Source of the DNA: Bradyrhizobium sp.
GTDB lineage: Bacteria; Pseudomonadota; Alphaproteobacteria; Rhizobiales; Xanthobacteraceae
Direction of reading: 5' to 3'
NCBI RefSeq assembly: GCF_016219575.1
Contig: NZ_JACRMG010000023.1
Coordinates: 186,001-250,000 of the forward strand
Length of the DNA: 64,000 nucleotides
Below, in pieces: positions 45,031-51,990 of this stretch; positions within the stretch are counted from its first letter, which is position 1; each line of letters opens with the position of its first letter. Under the pieces are notes generated by a model. That model was given only the letters and a program-made list of their open reading frames with translations. It had not been told where the DNA came from and did no database searches. Both the position numbers and the translations under genes were made by a program.

Positions 45031-45345
45031 ATGGCCTTCGACCAATACCACGAACCGCCGGAGGAACTCTCCCAGGAAATCCGCACCTTCGCCCGCATGA
45101 TCACGTCGCTGATCGAGGAGGCGGAGGCGATCAGTTGGTACGAACAGCGCATGTCGGTGGAGAAGGATAAGGACGCCAAGGCGATCATGGCGAACGCGCA
45201 GAAGGAGGAGTTCAAGCACTTCGGCATGAACCTCGAGTTTTTGCTGCGCAAGAAGGCGGATTGGCGGACCGAGCTCCAGGGCATCCTGTTCACGAAGGGT
45301 GATATCGTCAAGCAGGGCGAGGCGGCCGAAAAGAAAGTCGACTAG
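45031..45345 (+). CDS. Encapsulated-ferritin-like protein (EncFtn family)
   Basis: 104 residues. The two-helix EncFtn pattern is clear: LIEEAEAISWYEQRMSVEKD and ANAQKEEFKHFGMNLEFLLRKKADW, then LFTKGDIV. Against Rhodospirillum EncFtn the ferroxidase ligands (Glu32, Glu62, His65) align with Glu30, Glu60 and His63 at a constant offset of two, as do Trp36 and Tyr37. The family forms annular decamers that oxidise Fe(II) inside an encapsulin shell. No shell gene or C-terminal cargo peptide of the usual LTVGSLR kind is evident. It is 50 bp after the ATPase gene. Confidence 0.85.
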   Translation: MAFDQYHEPPEELSQEIRTFARMITSLIEEAEAISWYEQRMSVEKDKDAKAIMANAQKEEFKHFGMNLEFLLRKKADWRTELQGILFTKGDIVKQGEAAEKKVD

Positions 45346-45347
45346 GC

Positions 45348-45623
45348 ATGTCGCGGTGGGAAGCCCTCATGGAAGACAAGCGCAGACTGCGGCGGACACG
45401 CGTCTTGAAAGCCGGAGCGATCTCGTTCGGTGGGGCGGCGATATCTTGCACGGTGCGCAACCTGACGAAGTCGGGCGCCATGCTGGACGTCGCCAGCCCG
45501 CTCGGCGTCCCGAGGGAATTCACGTTGGTGATCTCGTCCGAGGGGGTTCGCCACGAATGTCGGATCGTTTGGATCAAGGAAAGGCGTATCGGCGTCTCTT
45601 TCAAACCGAGTGGAGAATCTTGA
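45348..45623 (+). CDS. PilZ-domain protein
   Basis: 91 residues: RRLRRTRVLKAGAISFGGAAISCTVRNLTKSGAMLDVASPLGVPREFTLVI and CRIVWIKERRIGVSF. This is the small PilZ-type fold frequent in Bradyrhizobium relatives, where the c-di-GMP motif (RxxxR ... D/NxSxxG) appears here as RRLRRTR ... NLTKSGAML. It starts 2 bp after the ferritin-like gene; an internal ATG (MEDKRRLRR) is an alternative start. Nucleotide binding is plausible but unproven. Confidence 0.8.
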   Translation: MSRWEALMEDKRRLRRTRVLKAGAISFGGAAISCTVRNLTKSGAMLDVASPLGVPREFTLVISSEGVRHECRIVWIKERRIGVSFKPSGES

Positions 45624-45657
45624 AGGTGCGGTCGACGCCTGTTGCAGAAAGGATCTC

Positions 45658-46131
45658 ATGTCGCGTTTTGTCATAGCGTTGCTGATTTGCCTTACGACCT
45701 CTGGCGCGATGGCGCGTGCTTCAGGCCAGGCCCAAGGGCGACTCGTCCCCTTGTCTTCCGGCCAGTACAGCCGGCTGTCGCCGGCCATCCGCTCCGCACT
45801 GGAGTTGGCGAAGCGCGCATGCGGGGATGAATACATCACCGTGCGCAACGGGTTTCTGCGGTATCTGCAGGGGCCGGTGGGAGAAGAATTCACAGCGGTG
45901 CACTTCGACCAGATCGGCTGCGGGAACAGAGCGGAAGTCTGTACGTCCAGCGGATGTCTCCACCGCGTTTTTGTCTACCGGGCTGGTTTGCAGCGGGAGG
46001 TCTGGCGGGGAAACGTTTTCGAAATTGACATGTCGATCGTATCCGGCGTCCCATCCATCGAAGTGCACTGCGGCGGATACGACCATAGTTGCTACAGGCG
46101 GTTGATCTGGAACGGGAGCCGGTTTCGTTGA
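45658..46131 (+). CDS. Secreted hypothetical protein
   Basis: 157 residues. Signal peptide MSRFVIALLICLTTSGAMARA. The mature part has six cysteines in pairs (RACGDEYITV, IGCGNRAEVCTSSGCLHRVF, VHCGGYDHSCYRR), consistent with a small disulfide-bonded periplasmic protein. No family recognised. It sits in the same run of genes as the ferritin-like and bestrophin-like genes. Confidence 0.65.
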   Translation: MSRFVIALLICLTTSGAMARASGQAQGRLVPLSSGQYSRLSPAIRSALELAKRACGDEYITVRNGFLRYLQGPVGEEFTAVHFDQIGCGNRAEVCTSSGCLHRVFVYRAGLQREVWRGNVFEIDMSIVSGVPSIEVHCGGYDHSCYRRLIWNGSRFR

Positions 46132-46158
46132 ATCCATGGAAGAGTGGATCGTAGAGCA

Positions 46159-47016
46159 ATGACGTCATCGATACTCGCGCACTTGCACTTCGGGGGCGCG
46201 GACCTCAGTTTTCGTAAGAAATTTCGGTTGTTCTTCACGGTGGCCGTGGTCGTGCTGGCGCTCGGCTGCGTCAAGGTAGCCGTGCACTACTACAGCCTCG
46301 AAATCCTGGAGCTCAACAGCCTGCTGACCAGCGGCATTGGCGGCGCCATCTTCATCATCGGATTCCTGCTCTCGAGCGTGCTCGCCGACTACAAGGAGGC
46401 CGAGCGCATTCCGGCGGACATCCGCACCTCGATCGAGGCTATCGACGGCGACCTGGAGTCCTTCGCGTCGATCAACGCCGAGTTCGATCTGGCCGGATGC
46501 CGGCGGATTCTACTGGCGACGATCGACAAGCTGCGATCCGGACTGGGTCATGCGCGAGACCACAAGGATATCCCTCCCGTCCTCGCCGAGATCGATAAGC
46601 TTACTCCGATCTTCGGTCGGCTCGAATCGATGGGGATGACGGCCAATTTCGTAGTCCGGCTGCGCACCACGCAGGACGTGCTGCGCAGGTCGATGCTGCG
46701 CATCTACCAGATCCAGCGGGTCGAGTTCGTTCCGTCGGTCCACGTGCTGGTCCAGACGCTGGTGTTCTCGATCGTCGCCATGATGCTGTTCCTGAAGACC
46801 GAAGGTGATCCGGCATCGGCCATCATGTTCGGATTCATTTCGTATATGTTTGTCTACGCCCTGTATTTGGTGCGGCTTCTCGAACAGCCCTTCGCCAAGG
46901 GACACGGCTCCGTGGACGATGTCAGTTTCTTCCTGCTGGACGAGCTCGAGGCGGGCTTGCGCAGATCGCTGAACGAGCACGTCTCTTTGCATCCAGTCTC
47001 AAACCCCGGGAGTTGA
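46159..47016 (+). CDS. Bestrophin-like/DUF4239-type membrane protein
   Basis: 285 residues with four hydrophobic segments: FRLFFTVAVVVLALGCVKVAV, LLTSGIGGAIFIIGFLLSSVLA, LVQTLVFSIVAMMLFL and IMFGFISYMFVYALYLVRLL. They are separated by a long charged central domain and followed by a C-terminal SVDDVSFFLLDELE. The arrangement resembles bestrophin-like channel proteins. It lies 4 bp before the CDF exporter gene, suggesting cooperation, perhaps as a counter-ion path; that role is a guess. Confidence 0.6.
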   Translation: MTSSILAHLHFGGADLSFRKKFRLFFTVAVVVLALGCVKVAVHYYSLEILELNSLLTSGIGGAIFIIGFLLSSVLADYKEAERIPADIRTSIEAIDGDLESFASINAEFDLAGCRRILLATIDKLRSGLGHARDHKDIPPVLAEIDKLTPIFGRLESMGMTANFVVRLRTTQDVLRRSMLRIYQIQRVEFVPSVHVLVQTLVFSIVAMMLFLKTEGDPASAIMFGFISYMFVYALYLVRLLEQPFAKGHGSVDDVSFFLLDELEAGLRRSLNEHVSLHPVSNPGS

Positions 47017-47020
47017 AGTC

Positions 47021-47920
47021 ATGCACGGTGGGGATGCCGCAGGAACCGCGGCCGCGCAACACGCGGGAAAGCTGGCGTGGGCGCTCGGCCTGACGGCGAC
47101 GTACATGGTGGCGGAGGTCATCGGCGGTCTGATCACGGGCAGCCTGGCGCTGCTGGCCGACGCCGCCCACATGCTCACCGATGTCGGCGGCCTGGCGCTC
47201 GCGCTGCTCGCGATCCGCTTTGCGGCGCGCGAGGCGACGCCGCAGCGGACCTACGGATACCTTCGGATGGAGGTTCTGTCCGCGCTGACCAACGCGGTCG
47301 TGTTGCTGCTGCTCACGGTCTACATATTATATGAAGCCTATCAGCGCTTCGTATCTCCGCCGGAAGTCCTGAGCGGACCGATGCTGATCGTTGCGGCGAT
47401 CGGACTGGTAGTCAATCTCATCAGCATGCGCCTCTTGGCGGGCGGGTCATCGGAAAGCCTCAACGTGAAGGGCGCCTATTTCGAGGTGCTGAGCGACATG
47501 CTCGGCTCGATCGGAGTGATCGTCGCCGCCCTTCTCATGATGTGGAAAGGCTGGCGGCTCGCCGATCCGATCATAGGTGCCGGCATCGGCCTGTTCATCG
47601 TGCCGCGGACCTGGGGGCTACTGAAGCAGGTTATGCACATCCTGATGGAGGGCACGCCCCCCAACGTCGACGTGAGCGCGCTCGAGCGGAAACTCGCGGC
47701 GATCGCGGGCGTAATCGCCGTCCATGATCTCCACGTTTGGACAGTGACGTCCGGCTTCGACGCCATGAGCTGCCATCTGGTCGTCGCCGACATGTCGAGG
47801 GGGCGCGAGGCGCTGCGGGAAGCCCGCCGCTTGATGAAGGACGACTTCGCGATAGACCACGTTACGATCCAGATCGAGGATGATGCCCTAAGGGCGGAGG
47901 AGGTCATATTCCACGTTTAG
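47021..47920 (+). CDS. czcD: Cation diffusion facilitator (CzcD/ZitB type)
   Basis: 299 residues with six TM helices. It begins MHGGDAAGTAAAQHAGKLAWALGLTATYMVAEV. Metal-site motifs are DAAHMLTDVGGLALAL in TM2 (HxxxD) and YFEVLSDMLGSIGVIVAALLM in TM5 (usually HxxxD; here the first position is SDMLGS). The C-terminal ferredoxin-like domain is GVIAVHDLHVWTVTSGFDAMSCHLVV. It exports Zn/Cd/Co into the periplasm against protons. Histidine content at the N-terminus is low. It is the last gene of the metal block. Confidence 0.93.
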   Translation: MHGGDAAGTAAAQHAGKLAWALGLTATYMVAEVIGGLITGSLALLADAAHMLTDVGGLALALLAIRFAAREATPQRTYGYLRMEVLSALTNAVVLLLLTVYILYEAYQRFVSPPEVLSGPMLIVAAIGLVVNLISMRLLAGGSSESLNVKGAYFEVLSDMLGSIGVIVAALLMMWKGWRLADPIIGAGIGLFIVPRTWGLLKQVMHILMEGTPPNVDVSALERKLAAIAGVIAVHDLHVWTVTSGFDAMSCHLVVADMSRGREALREARRLMKDDFAIDHVTIQIEDDALRAEEVIFHV

Positions 47921-47923
47921 CAC

Positions 47924-48208
47924 TCAGTATTTGGGCCGCAAATCGGGTTCCGGCTGGGCCTGCGGAACCGGGCCGGCGTCCGTCTGTGCTCTTTTGCACA
48001 GCTCGCGGCGATCAGCGACTTTCGGACGCAGCCGTGCCGCTTGATCGTTCTGTTGCTGTATCCAGACCAGCTCGACATCTTGTAGCAATCCGATTCGAAT
48101 CGCTGGGGTAGGCATGGCGAAACCAAGCTTATTCACCTCTCGCGCATGATTGTGCTCGGACGCAAGCTCGATGTTGTAGCGCTCTAATAAATTATATAGG
48201 TGTTTCAA
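47924..48208 (-). CDS. Small hypothetical protein near the right end of the island
   Basis: 94 residues: MKHLYNLLERYNIELASEHN, then a Gln/Arg-rich helix (VELVWIQQQNDQAARLRPKVADRRELCKRAQ) and a Pro-rich tail. There is no recognised family. Codon use is less biased than in its neighbours. It converges with czcD. An AT-rich block (48181-48235) lies just upstream and could hold its promoter. Confidence 0.4.
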   Translation of the reverse strand: MKHLYNLLERYNIELASEHNHAREVNKLGFAMPTPAIRIGLLQDVELVWIQQQNDQAARLRPKVADRRELCKRAQTDAGPVPQAQPEPDLRPKY

Positions 48209-48239
48209 TGATATATAAATGAGGTAGTTTTATTCTGAA

Positions 48240-48274
48240 TGGCGCTCCCAAGAAGATTCGAACTCCCGACAGAC
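48240..48274 (-). tRNA. 3' fragment of a tRNA gene (T-arm, acceptor strand, CCA)
   Basis: On the minus strand GGGAG-TTCGAAT-CTTCT forms a T-arm with the invariant TTCGAAT loop and closing G-C pair. TGGGAGC, a discriminator G and CCA follow directly. No matching D-arm, anticodon arm or GCTCCCA 5' strand is present upstream, so only the 3' end is here. Such tails are the usual att remnants of tRNA-targeting integrases. The isotype cannot be told. Confidence 0.6.
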
Positions 48275-48503
48275 GTCCTCCCGACATTCGAAGGGCGATC
48301 TGATAACACCGCACCTAGCCGAACTTGAGTTTCCCAGTAAACGTTATATCCATCCCGGCGGTTAGACCGGGATGGCGGTTGAGTTGTAACAAAAGTGGTT
48401 GCAGGGGCGGCTTTAAATCTCCACGGCCAACAAGTGTCGGTCTCGGTCAAAACCTGCCCGGCCATGACGAAATGGGTGTGCGCGTCGAGTCCAGGGTTTC
48501 AAG
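48275..48503. other. Right end of the island and short native ruvA leader
   Basis: No gene is seen. It contains a hairpin ATCCCGGCGGTTAGACCGGGAT (about 48350-48372) and attR; after the junction only 42 bases precede the ruvA ATG. A promoter for ruvA must therefore lie in island DNA or be very short. Confidence 0.5.
48443..48469. other. attR, right junction of the island
   Basis: TCGGTCAAA (48443-48451) is the inverted partner of the left-end TTTGACCGA. The core GCCCGG (48456-48461) and the following CCATGACG (to 48469) equal 63217-63230 of the intact repeat. Joining 23208-23232 to 48462-48469 restores that repeat exactly. Confidence 0.85.
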
Positions 48504-49121
48504 ATGATCGGTAAGCTCAAGGGTCTGATCGATTCCTACGGCGAGGATTATGTCATCCTCGACGTCGGCGGCGTCGGCTACCAGGTGCATTGCTCCGCGC
48601 GCACGCTGCAGGCGCTGCCGGCGCCGGGCGAGGCCGCCGTACTGTCGATCGAGACTTACGTGCGCGAGGACCAGATAAAACTGTTCGGCTTCCGCACCGA
48701 TCACGAGCGCGAATGGTTCCGCCTGCTGCAGACCGTGCAGGGCGTCGGCGCCAAGGTCGCGCTGTCCGTGCTCGGCACGCTGCCGCCGTCGGAGCTGGCG
48801 AATGCCATCGCACTGCGCGACAAGGCGTCGGTGGCGCGCACGCCGGGCGTCGGCCCGAAGGTCGCCGAGCGCATCGTCACGGAGCTCAAGGACAAGGCGC
48901 CGGCCTTTGCCAATGTCGATCCGGCGGTCGTTCATCTCGCCGGCGCCATCGACGATCACCGTGCGCCGCGGCCCGTGGCTGACGCGATCTCCGCGCTGGT
49001 CAATCTCGGCTACGGCCAGCCGCAGGCGGCAGCGGCAATCGCCGCCGCGGCGCGCAGCGCCGGTGAGAAGGCCGAGACCGCGCAGCTGATCCGGCTGGGC
49101 TTGAAGGAACTGGCGAAGTGA
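48504..49121 (+). CDS. ruvA: Holliday junction branch-migration protein RuvA
   Basis: 205 residues, full length. Domain I has MIGKLKGLIDSYGEDYVILDVGGVGYQVHCS, domain II the helix-hairpin-helix pair around LLQTVQGVGAKVALSVLG and TPGVGPKVAERIVTELK, and domain III the C-terminal RuvB-binding helices (ALVNLGYGQPQAAAAIA). It binds four-way junctions and directs RuvB. The ATG is 42 bp beyond attR. Confidence 0.97.
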   Translation: MIGKLKGLIDSYGEDYVILDVGGVGYQVHCSARTLQALPAPGEAAVLSIETYVREDQIKLFGFRTDHEREWFRLLQTVQGVGAKVALSVLGTLPPSELANAIALRDKASVARTPGVGPKVAERIVTELKDKAPAFANVDPAVVHLAGAIDDHRAPRPVADAISALVNLGYGQPQAAAAIAAAARSAGEKAETAQLIRLGLKELAK

Positions 49122-49139
49122 GTGGATTTTCTCGCATCG

Positions 49140-49258
49140 TTGGGCAGGAGTTCGTAGGGTGGGCAAAGCGAAGCGTGCCCACCTCCAAGTGCGCCGACCG
49201 ACGTGATGGTGGGCACGGCGCCAAGGGCGCCTTTGCCCACCCTGCGGCACCGGAGGAA
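49140..49258. repeat. Dispersed palindromic repeat between ruvA and ruvB
   Basis: GTAGGGTGGGCAAAGCGAAG...CGTGCCCACC and GGTGGGCACGGCGCCAAGGG...CGCCTTTGCCCACCC form two inverted halves around a CGACCGACG centre. It is transcribed with ruvAB; it may fold in the message without ending it. Confidence 0.75.
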
Positions 49259-49266
49259 TCGGCGAA

Positions 49267-50313
49267 GTGACCACGCCCTCCCGCATCGTCACGCCCGAGC
49301 GCCGCAGCGACGATGTCGGCGACACTGCGCTGCGCCCGCAATTGCTGTCCGAATTCGTTGGACAAGCGCAGGCGCGGAAGAATCTCTCGATCTTCATCGA
49401 AGCGGCGCGCAAGCGCGGCGAGGCGCTGGATCATGTGCTGTTCGTCGGCCCACCGGGGCTGGGCAAGACCACGCTGGCGCAGATCGTGGCGCGCGAGCTC
49501 GGCGTCGGCTTCCGCGCCACGTCAGGTCCTGTCATTGCCAAGGCTGGCGATCTCGCCGCTCTCCTCACCAATCTCGAAGAGCGTGACGTGCTCTTCATCG
49601 ACGAGATCCATCGCCTCAGCCCGGCGGTCGAGGAAGTGCTCTATCCCGCGATGGAGGATTTCCAGCTCGACCTCATCATCGGCGAGGGGCCGGCGGCGCG
49701 CTCGGTGAAGATCGAGCTGGCGAAATTCACCCTGGTCGGCGCCACCACGCGTGCCGGTCTGCTCACCAATCCCTTGCGCGACCGCTTCGGCATTCCGGTG
49801 CGTCTCAATTTCTATACCGAGGAGGAGCTCGAGAAGATCGTCACCCGCGGCGCCCGCGTGCTCAACATCGGCATGTCCCCCGACGGCGCCAACGAGATCG
49901 CCCGCCGCGCCCGCGGCACGCCGCGCATCGCCGGCCGCCTGCTGCGCCGGGTGCGCGATTTTGCTTCGGCTGCGAACGCGACCTCGATCGACCGCGCCAT
50001 CGCCGATCATGCGCTGAGCGCGCTCGAGGTCGATGCCGCCGGCCTCGATGCCATGGATCGCCGCTACCTCACCACCATTGCGCTGAACTATGGCGGCGGT
50101 CCGGTCGGCGTCGAGACCATGGCGGCCGCGCTGTCGGAGCCGCGCGATGCCATCGAGGACATCATCGAGCCCTACCTGATCCAGTGCGGCTATCTGCAGC
50201 GCACCCCGCGCGGGCGGCTGCTGACCTCGCATGCCTTCCGCCACCTGGGCCTGGCCGAGCCGGCGCGAGATCCGGCGCAATTTGGACTGTTCGGCGGCGA
50301 CAGCGACGATTAG
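49267..50313 (+). CDS. ruvB: Holliday junction DNA helicase RuvB
   Basis: 348 residues, full length. AAA+ motor: Walker A VGPPGLGKTTLAQ, Walker B LFIDEIHRLSP, sensor 1 LVGATTRAGLL, arginine finger LRDRFGIPVRL, C-terminal winged helix ending YLQRTPRGRLLTSHAFRHLG. The start is GTG at 49267 (VTTPSRIVTPERRSDD). It works with RuvA and RuvC in recombination repair. Confidence 0.98.
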   Translation: MTTPSRIVTPERRSDDVGDTALRPQLLSEFVGQAQARKNLSIFIEAARKRGEALDHVLFVGPPGLGKTTLAQIVARELGVGFRATSGPVIAKAGDLAALLTNLEERDVLFIDEIHRLSPAVEEVLYPAMEDFQLDLIIGEGPAARSVKIELAKFTLVGATTRAGLLTNPLRDRFGIPVRLNFYTEEELEKIVTRGARVLNIGMSPDGANEIARRARGTPRIAGRLLRRVRDFASAANATSIDRAIADHALSALEVDAAGLDAMDRRYLTTIALNYGGGPVGVETMAAALSEPRDAIEDIIEPYLIQCGYLQRTPRGRLLTSHAFRHLGLAEPARDPAQFGLFGGDSDD

Positions 50314-50398
50314 CGTCGAACCTGACCCCTGCCTTCCCGCACTAAGTTGACGCCCCGGCCGCATTTCGGCCGGCCGACATCTCACGGGAAGCCGTTTC

Positions 50399-51268
50399 AT
50401 GGCGACTACCGAAGACGCCAATGTCCTTGCCGCCGTCACCTCCTTGCCGGAACTTGCCGGCGACGAAGAGGCCAATGCGCTGTTCGACGCGCTTCCGGTC
50501 GCGCAACTGGCATCGATGTGGTGCGCGCTGCAGCGCATCAGCCGGCGCGACCAGACCGGCAGCGTCTGGGCGGCAAAGGTCTATTTCGATCATCTGCCGC
50601 ACGACCAGCCCGATCGCGCGCTCGACCTCGTGCTCGAAGTGCTTGCGACCGAGCGCGACAAGCCGACCGTCATGCAGCTCAACGACAAGCTGATGCTGTC
50701 CCTGATGTTTGTCCACGGCACTGAAGTAATCGACCGTATCGAGATGGCGGCGCGCGACAATGCGAAGCTGCGCTGGCTGCTCGGCGGCATCCAGTTCGGC
50801 ACCGGCAAGCCCTTCGAGCGCCGCGTCGAGGCGATTGCCGATCGCGCCGCATGGGAGCTCGACGACGCCGCGCGGCACCGGCCGCAGCATCCGCTCGATT
50901 GCGAGACCATGCCGGTGCCGGCGCTGGCGCGCGCCTGGGTCGAGCAATATTCCAAATCGGACCGCGACCGCGACGACAATTTCTTCGCGCTGATGGATTT
51001 CGAGCGCGACCTGCGCGAGGAAGACCCGGATCGCGCCATCGACCTGATCGTGGAAATCCTGAAGATTGAAACCAATCCCGTGCTACTGTCGATGCTGGCC
51101 GCAGGCCCGCTCGAGGACGTCATCAGCATGAAGACGATCGACCGCATCGAGCGCGAGGCCAAAGCGAACAGGCGCTTTCGCGATCTGCTCGGCGGTGTCT
51201 GGTACTTTCGCGCGCCCGACGAATTGAAGGCGCGGCTGGATGCGCTGATCGGCGACAATCGCTGGTGA
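50399..51268 (+). CDS. Hypothetical protein with two DUF6869-like repeats
   Basis: 289 residues, soluble and acidic, made of two similar halves. Half one has LASMWCALQR ... DQPDRALDLVLEVLATERDKPTVMQLNDKLMLSLM ... LRWLLGGIQF. Half two has LARAWVEQYSK ... EDPDRAIDLIVEILKIETNPVLLSMLAAGPLEDVI ... FRDLLGGVWYF. Single-copy relatives are small proteins of unknown role. It starts 85 bp after ruvB. No catalytic residues can be named. Confidence 0.7.
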   Translation: MATTEDANVLAAVTSLPELAGDEEANALFDALPVAQLASMWCALQRISRRDQTGSVWAAKVYFDHLPHDQPDRALDLVLEVLATERDKPTVMQLNDKLMLSLMFVHGTEVIDRIEMAARDNAKLRWLLGGIQFGTGKPFERRVEAIADRAAWELDDAARHRPQHPLDCETMPVPALARAWVEQYSKSDRDRDDNFFALMDFERDLREEDPDRAIDLIVEILKIETNPVLLSMLAAGPLEDVISMKTIDRIEREAKANRRFRDLLGGVWYFRAPDELKARLDALIGDNRW

Positions 51269-51385
51269 CTGTGCGGCGCAGCCTCATGCCCCTCTACGTC
51301 GGCAATTCCGAGGAAATCGTGCCGGCAACGCCGGGCGGGGCAGGGGCGCAGGTCGTCCGGGGTGCTCGATTATGCATGGATTTTT

Positions 51386-51399
51386 GCATCATATGATGC
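51386..51399. promoter_or_regulatory. Perfect palindrome upstream of vapB, probable operator
   Basis: GCATCATATGATGC is a 14-base perfect palindrome, 25 to 38 bases before the vapB ATG. Extra half sites flank it (TGCAT at 51373, GATGC at 51407). The region is AT-rich and should overlap the promoter. This is the expected site for VapBC autorepression. Confidence 0.65.
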
Positions 51400-51423
51400 T
51401 ATATTTGATGCGGAGCCAGACAC

Positions 51424-51615
51424 ATGAGAACGACTATTGCGATCGATGACGAGTTATTCGCGAAGGCGCAGGAATTCTCCGGCCTCACCGAGAAGTCGGC
51501 CGTCGTCAGGGAGGCGTTGAAGGCATTTGTGGAACGCGAAGCCGCCCGTCGACTTGCGCGCATGGGCGGAACCCAGCCCGACGCCAAGGCGCCACCGCGT
51601 CGCCGTCTTAAATGA
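51424..51615 (+). CDS. vapB: Type II antitoxin, VapB family (second copy)
   Basis: 63 residues. MRTTIAIDDELFAKAQEFSG followed by KSAVVREALKAFVEREAARRLARMGG is the ribbon-helix-helix VapB pattern, closely related in plan to the antitoxin at 12.4 kb but not identical. The C-terminal PDAKAPPRRRL would occupy the toxin. It overlaps vapC by 4 bases (ATGA). Confidence 0.9.
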   Translation: MRTTIAIDDELFAKAQEFSGLTEKSAVVREALKAFVEREAARRLARMGGTQPDAKAPPRRRLK

Positions 51616-51986
51616 AAGTGCTGGCTGATACTTCCATCTGGATCGATCATTTTCGCCGGAGCGATGCCAGGTTGGGAGAGTTTCTCGAGCGGGGCGATGT
51701 AGTCATGCACCCGTTCGTCATCGGCGAGCTTCTGCTTGGTCATGTGCCCAGGATCGCAGAGATGATCGATGATCTGGGGCGTCTCCCGAAGGCGATTGTT
51801 GCCGGTACGGATGAGGTCCTAGAATTCATCGCGCGCCAGAAACTGCCGGGGAAGGGAATCGGGTATGTCGATGCACATTTGCTTGCCGCCGCGGCGTTGA
51901 CGCCGGAAGCCGGTGTCTGGACGCGAGACAAGCGCCTGCTGGCTGTTGCGCAATCGCTCGCGCTTGACGCCAGATTTCCGGAGTAG
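51612..51986 (+). CDS. vapC: PIN-domain toxin, VapC family (second copy)
   Basis: 124 residues. PIN active-site acids: KVLADTSIWIDHF (Asp), VIGELLLGHV (Glu), GYVDAHLLAAA (Asp) and WTRDKRLLAVA (Asp). It is a predicted RNase toxin. The module lies in the ruvB-ybgC interval and ends 4 bp before the ybgC start. Confidence 0.92.
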   Translation: MKVLADTSIWIDHFRRSDARLGEFLERGDVVMHPFVIGELLLGHVPRIAEMIDDLGRLPKAIVAGTDEVLEFIARQKLPGKGIGYVDAHLLAAAALTPEAGVWTRDKRLLAVAQSLALDARFPE

Positions 51987-51990
51987 GCGT

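Larger units (their letters stand above)
23227..48461. mobile_element. Integrated mobilisable metal-resistance island, about 25.2 kb
   Basis: It is bounded by GCCCGG cores at 23227 and 48456 that fall inside one palindromic repeat, with the integrase gene at the left edge. Cargo comprises higBA, AlpA-like regulator, traA-oriT-traC-traD, an IS5-type insertion, a porin and a heavy-metal efflux block. No type IV secretion genes are present, so it is a mobilisable rather than self-transmissible element. It splits ruvC from ruvAB. Confidence 0.9.

Noticed and set aside
48275..48330. Possible complete tRNA gene upstream of the T-arm
   Set aside because: No D-arm, anticodon stem-loop or complementary 5' acceptor strand could be found, so only a 3' fragment is claimed.
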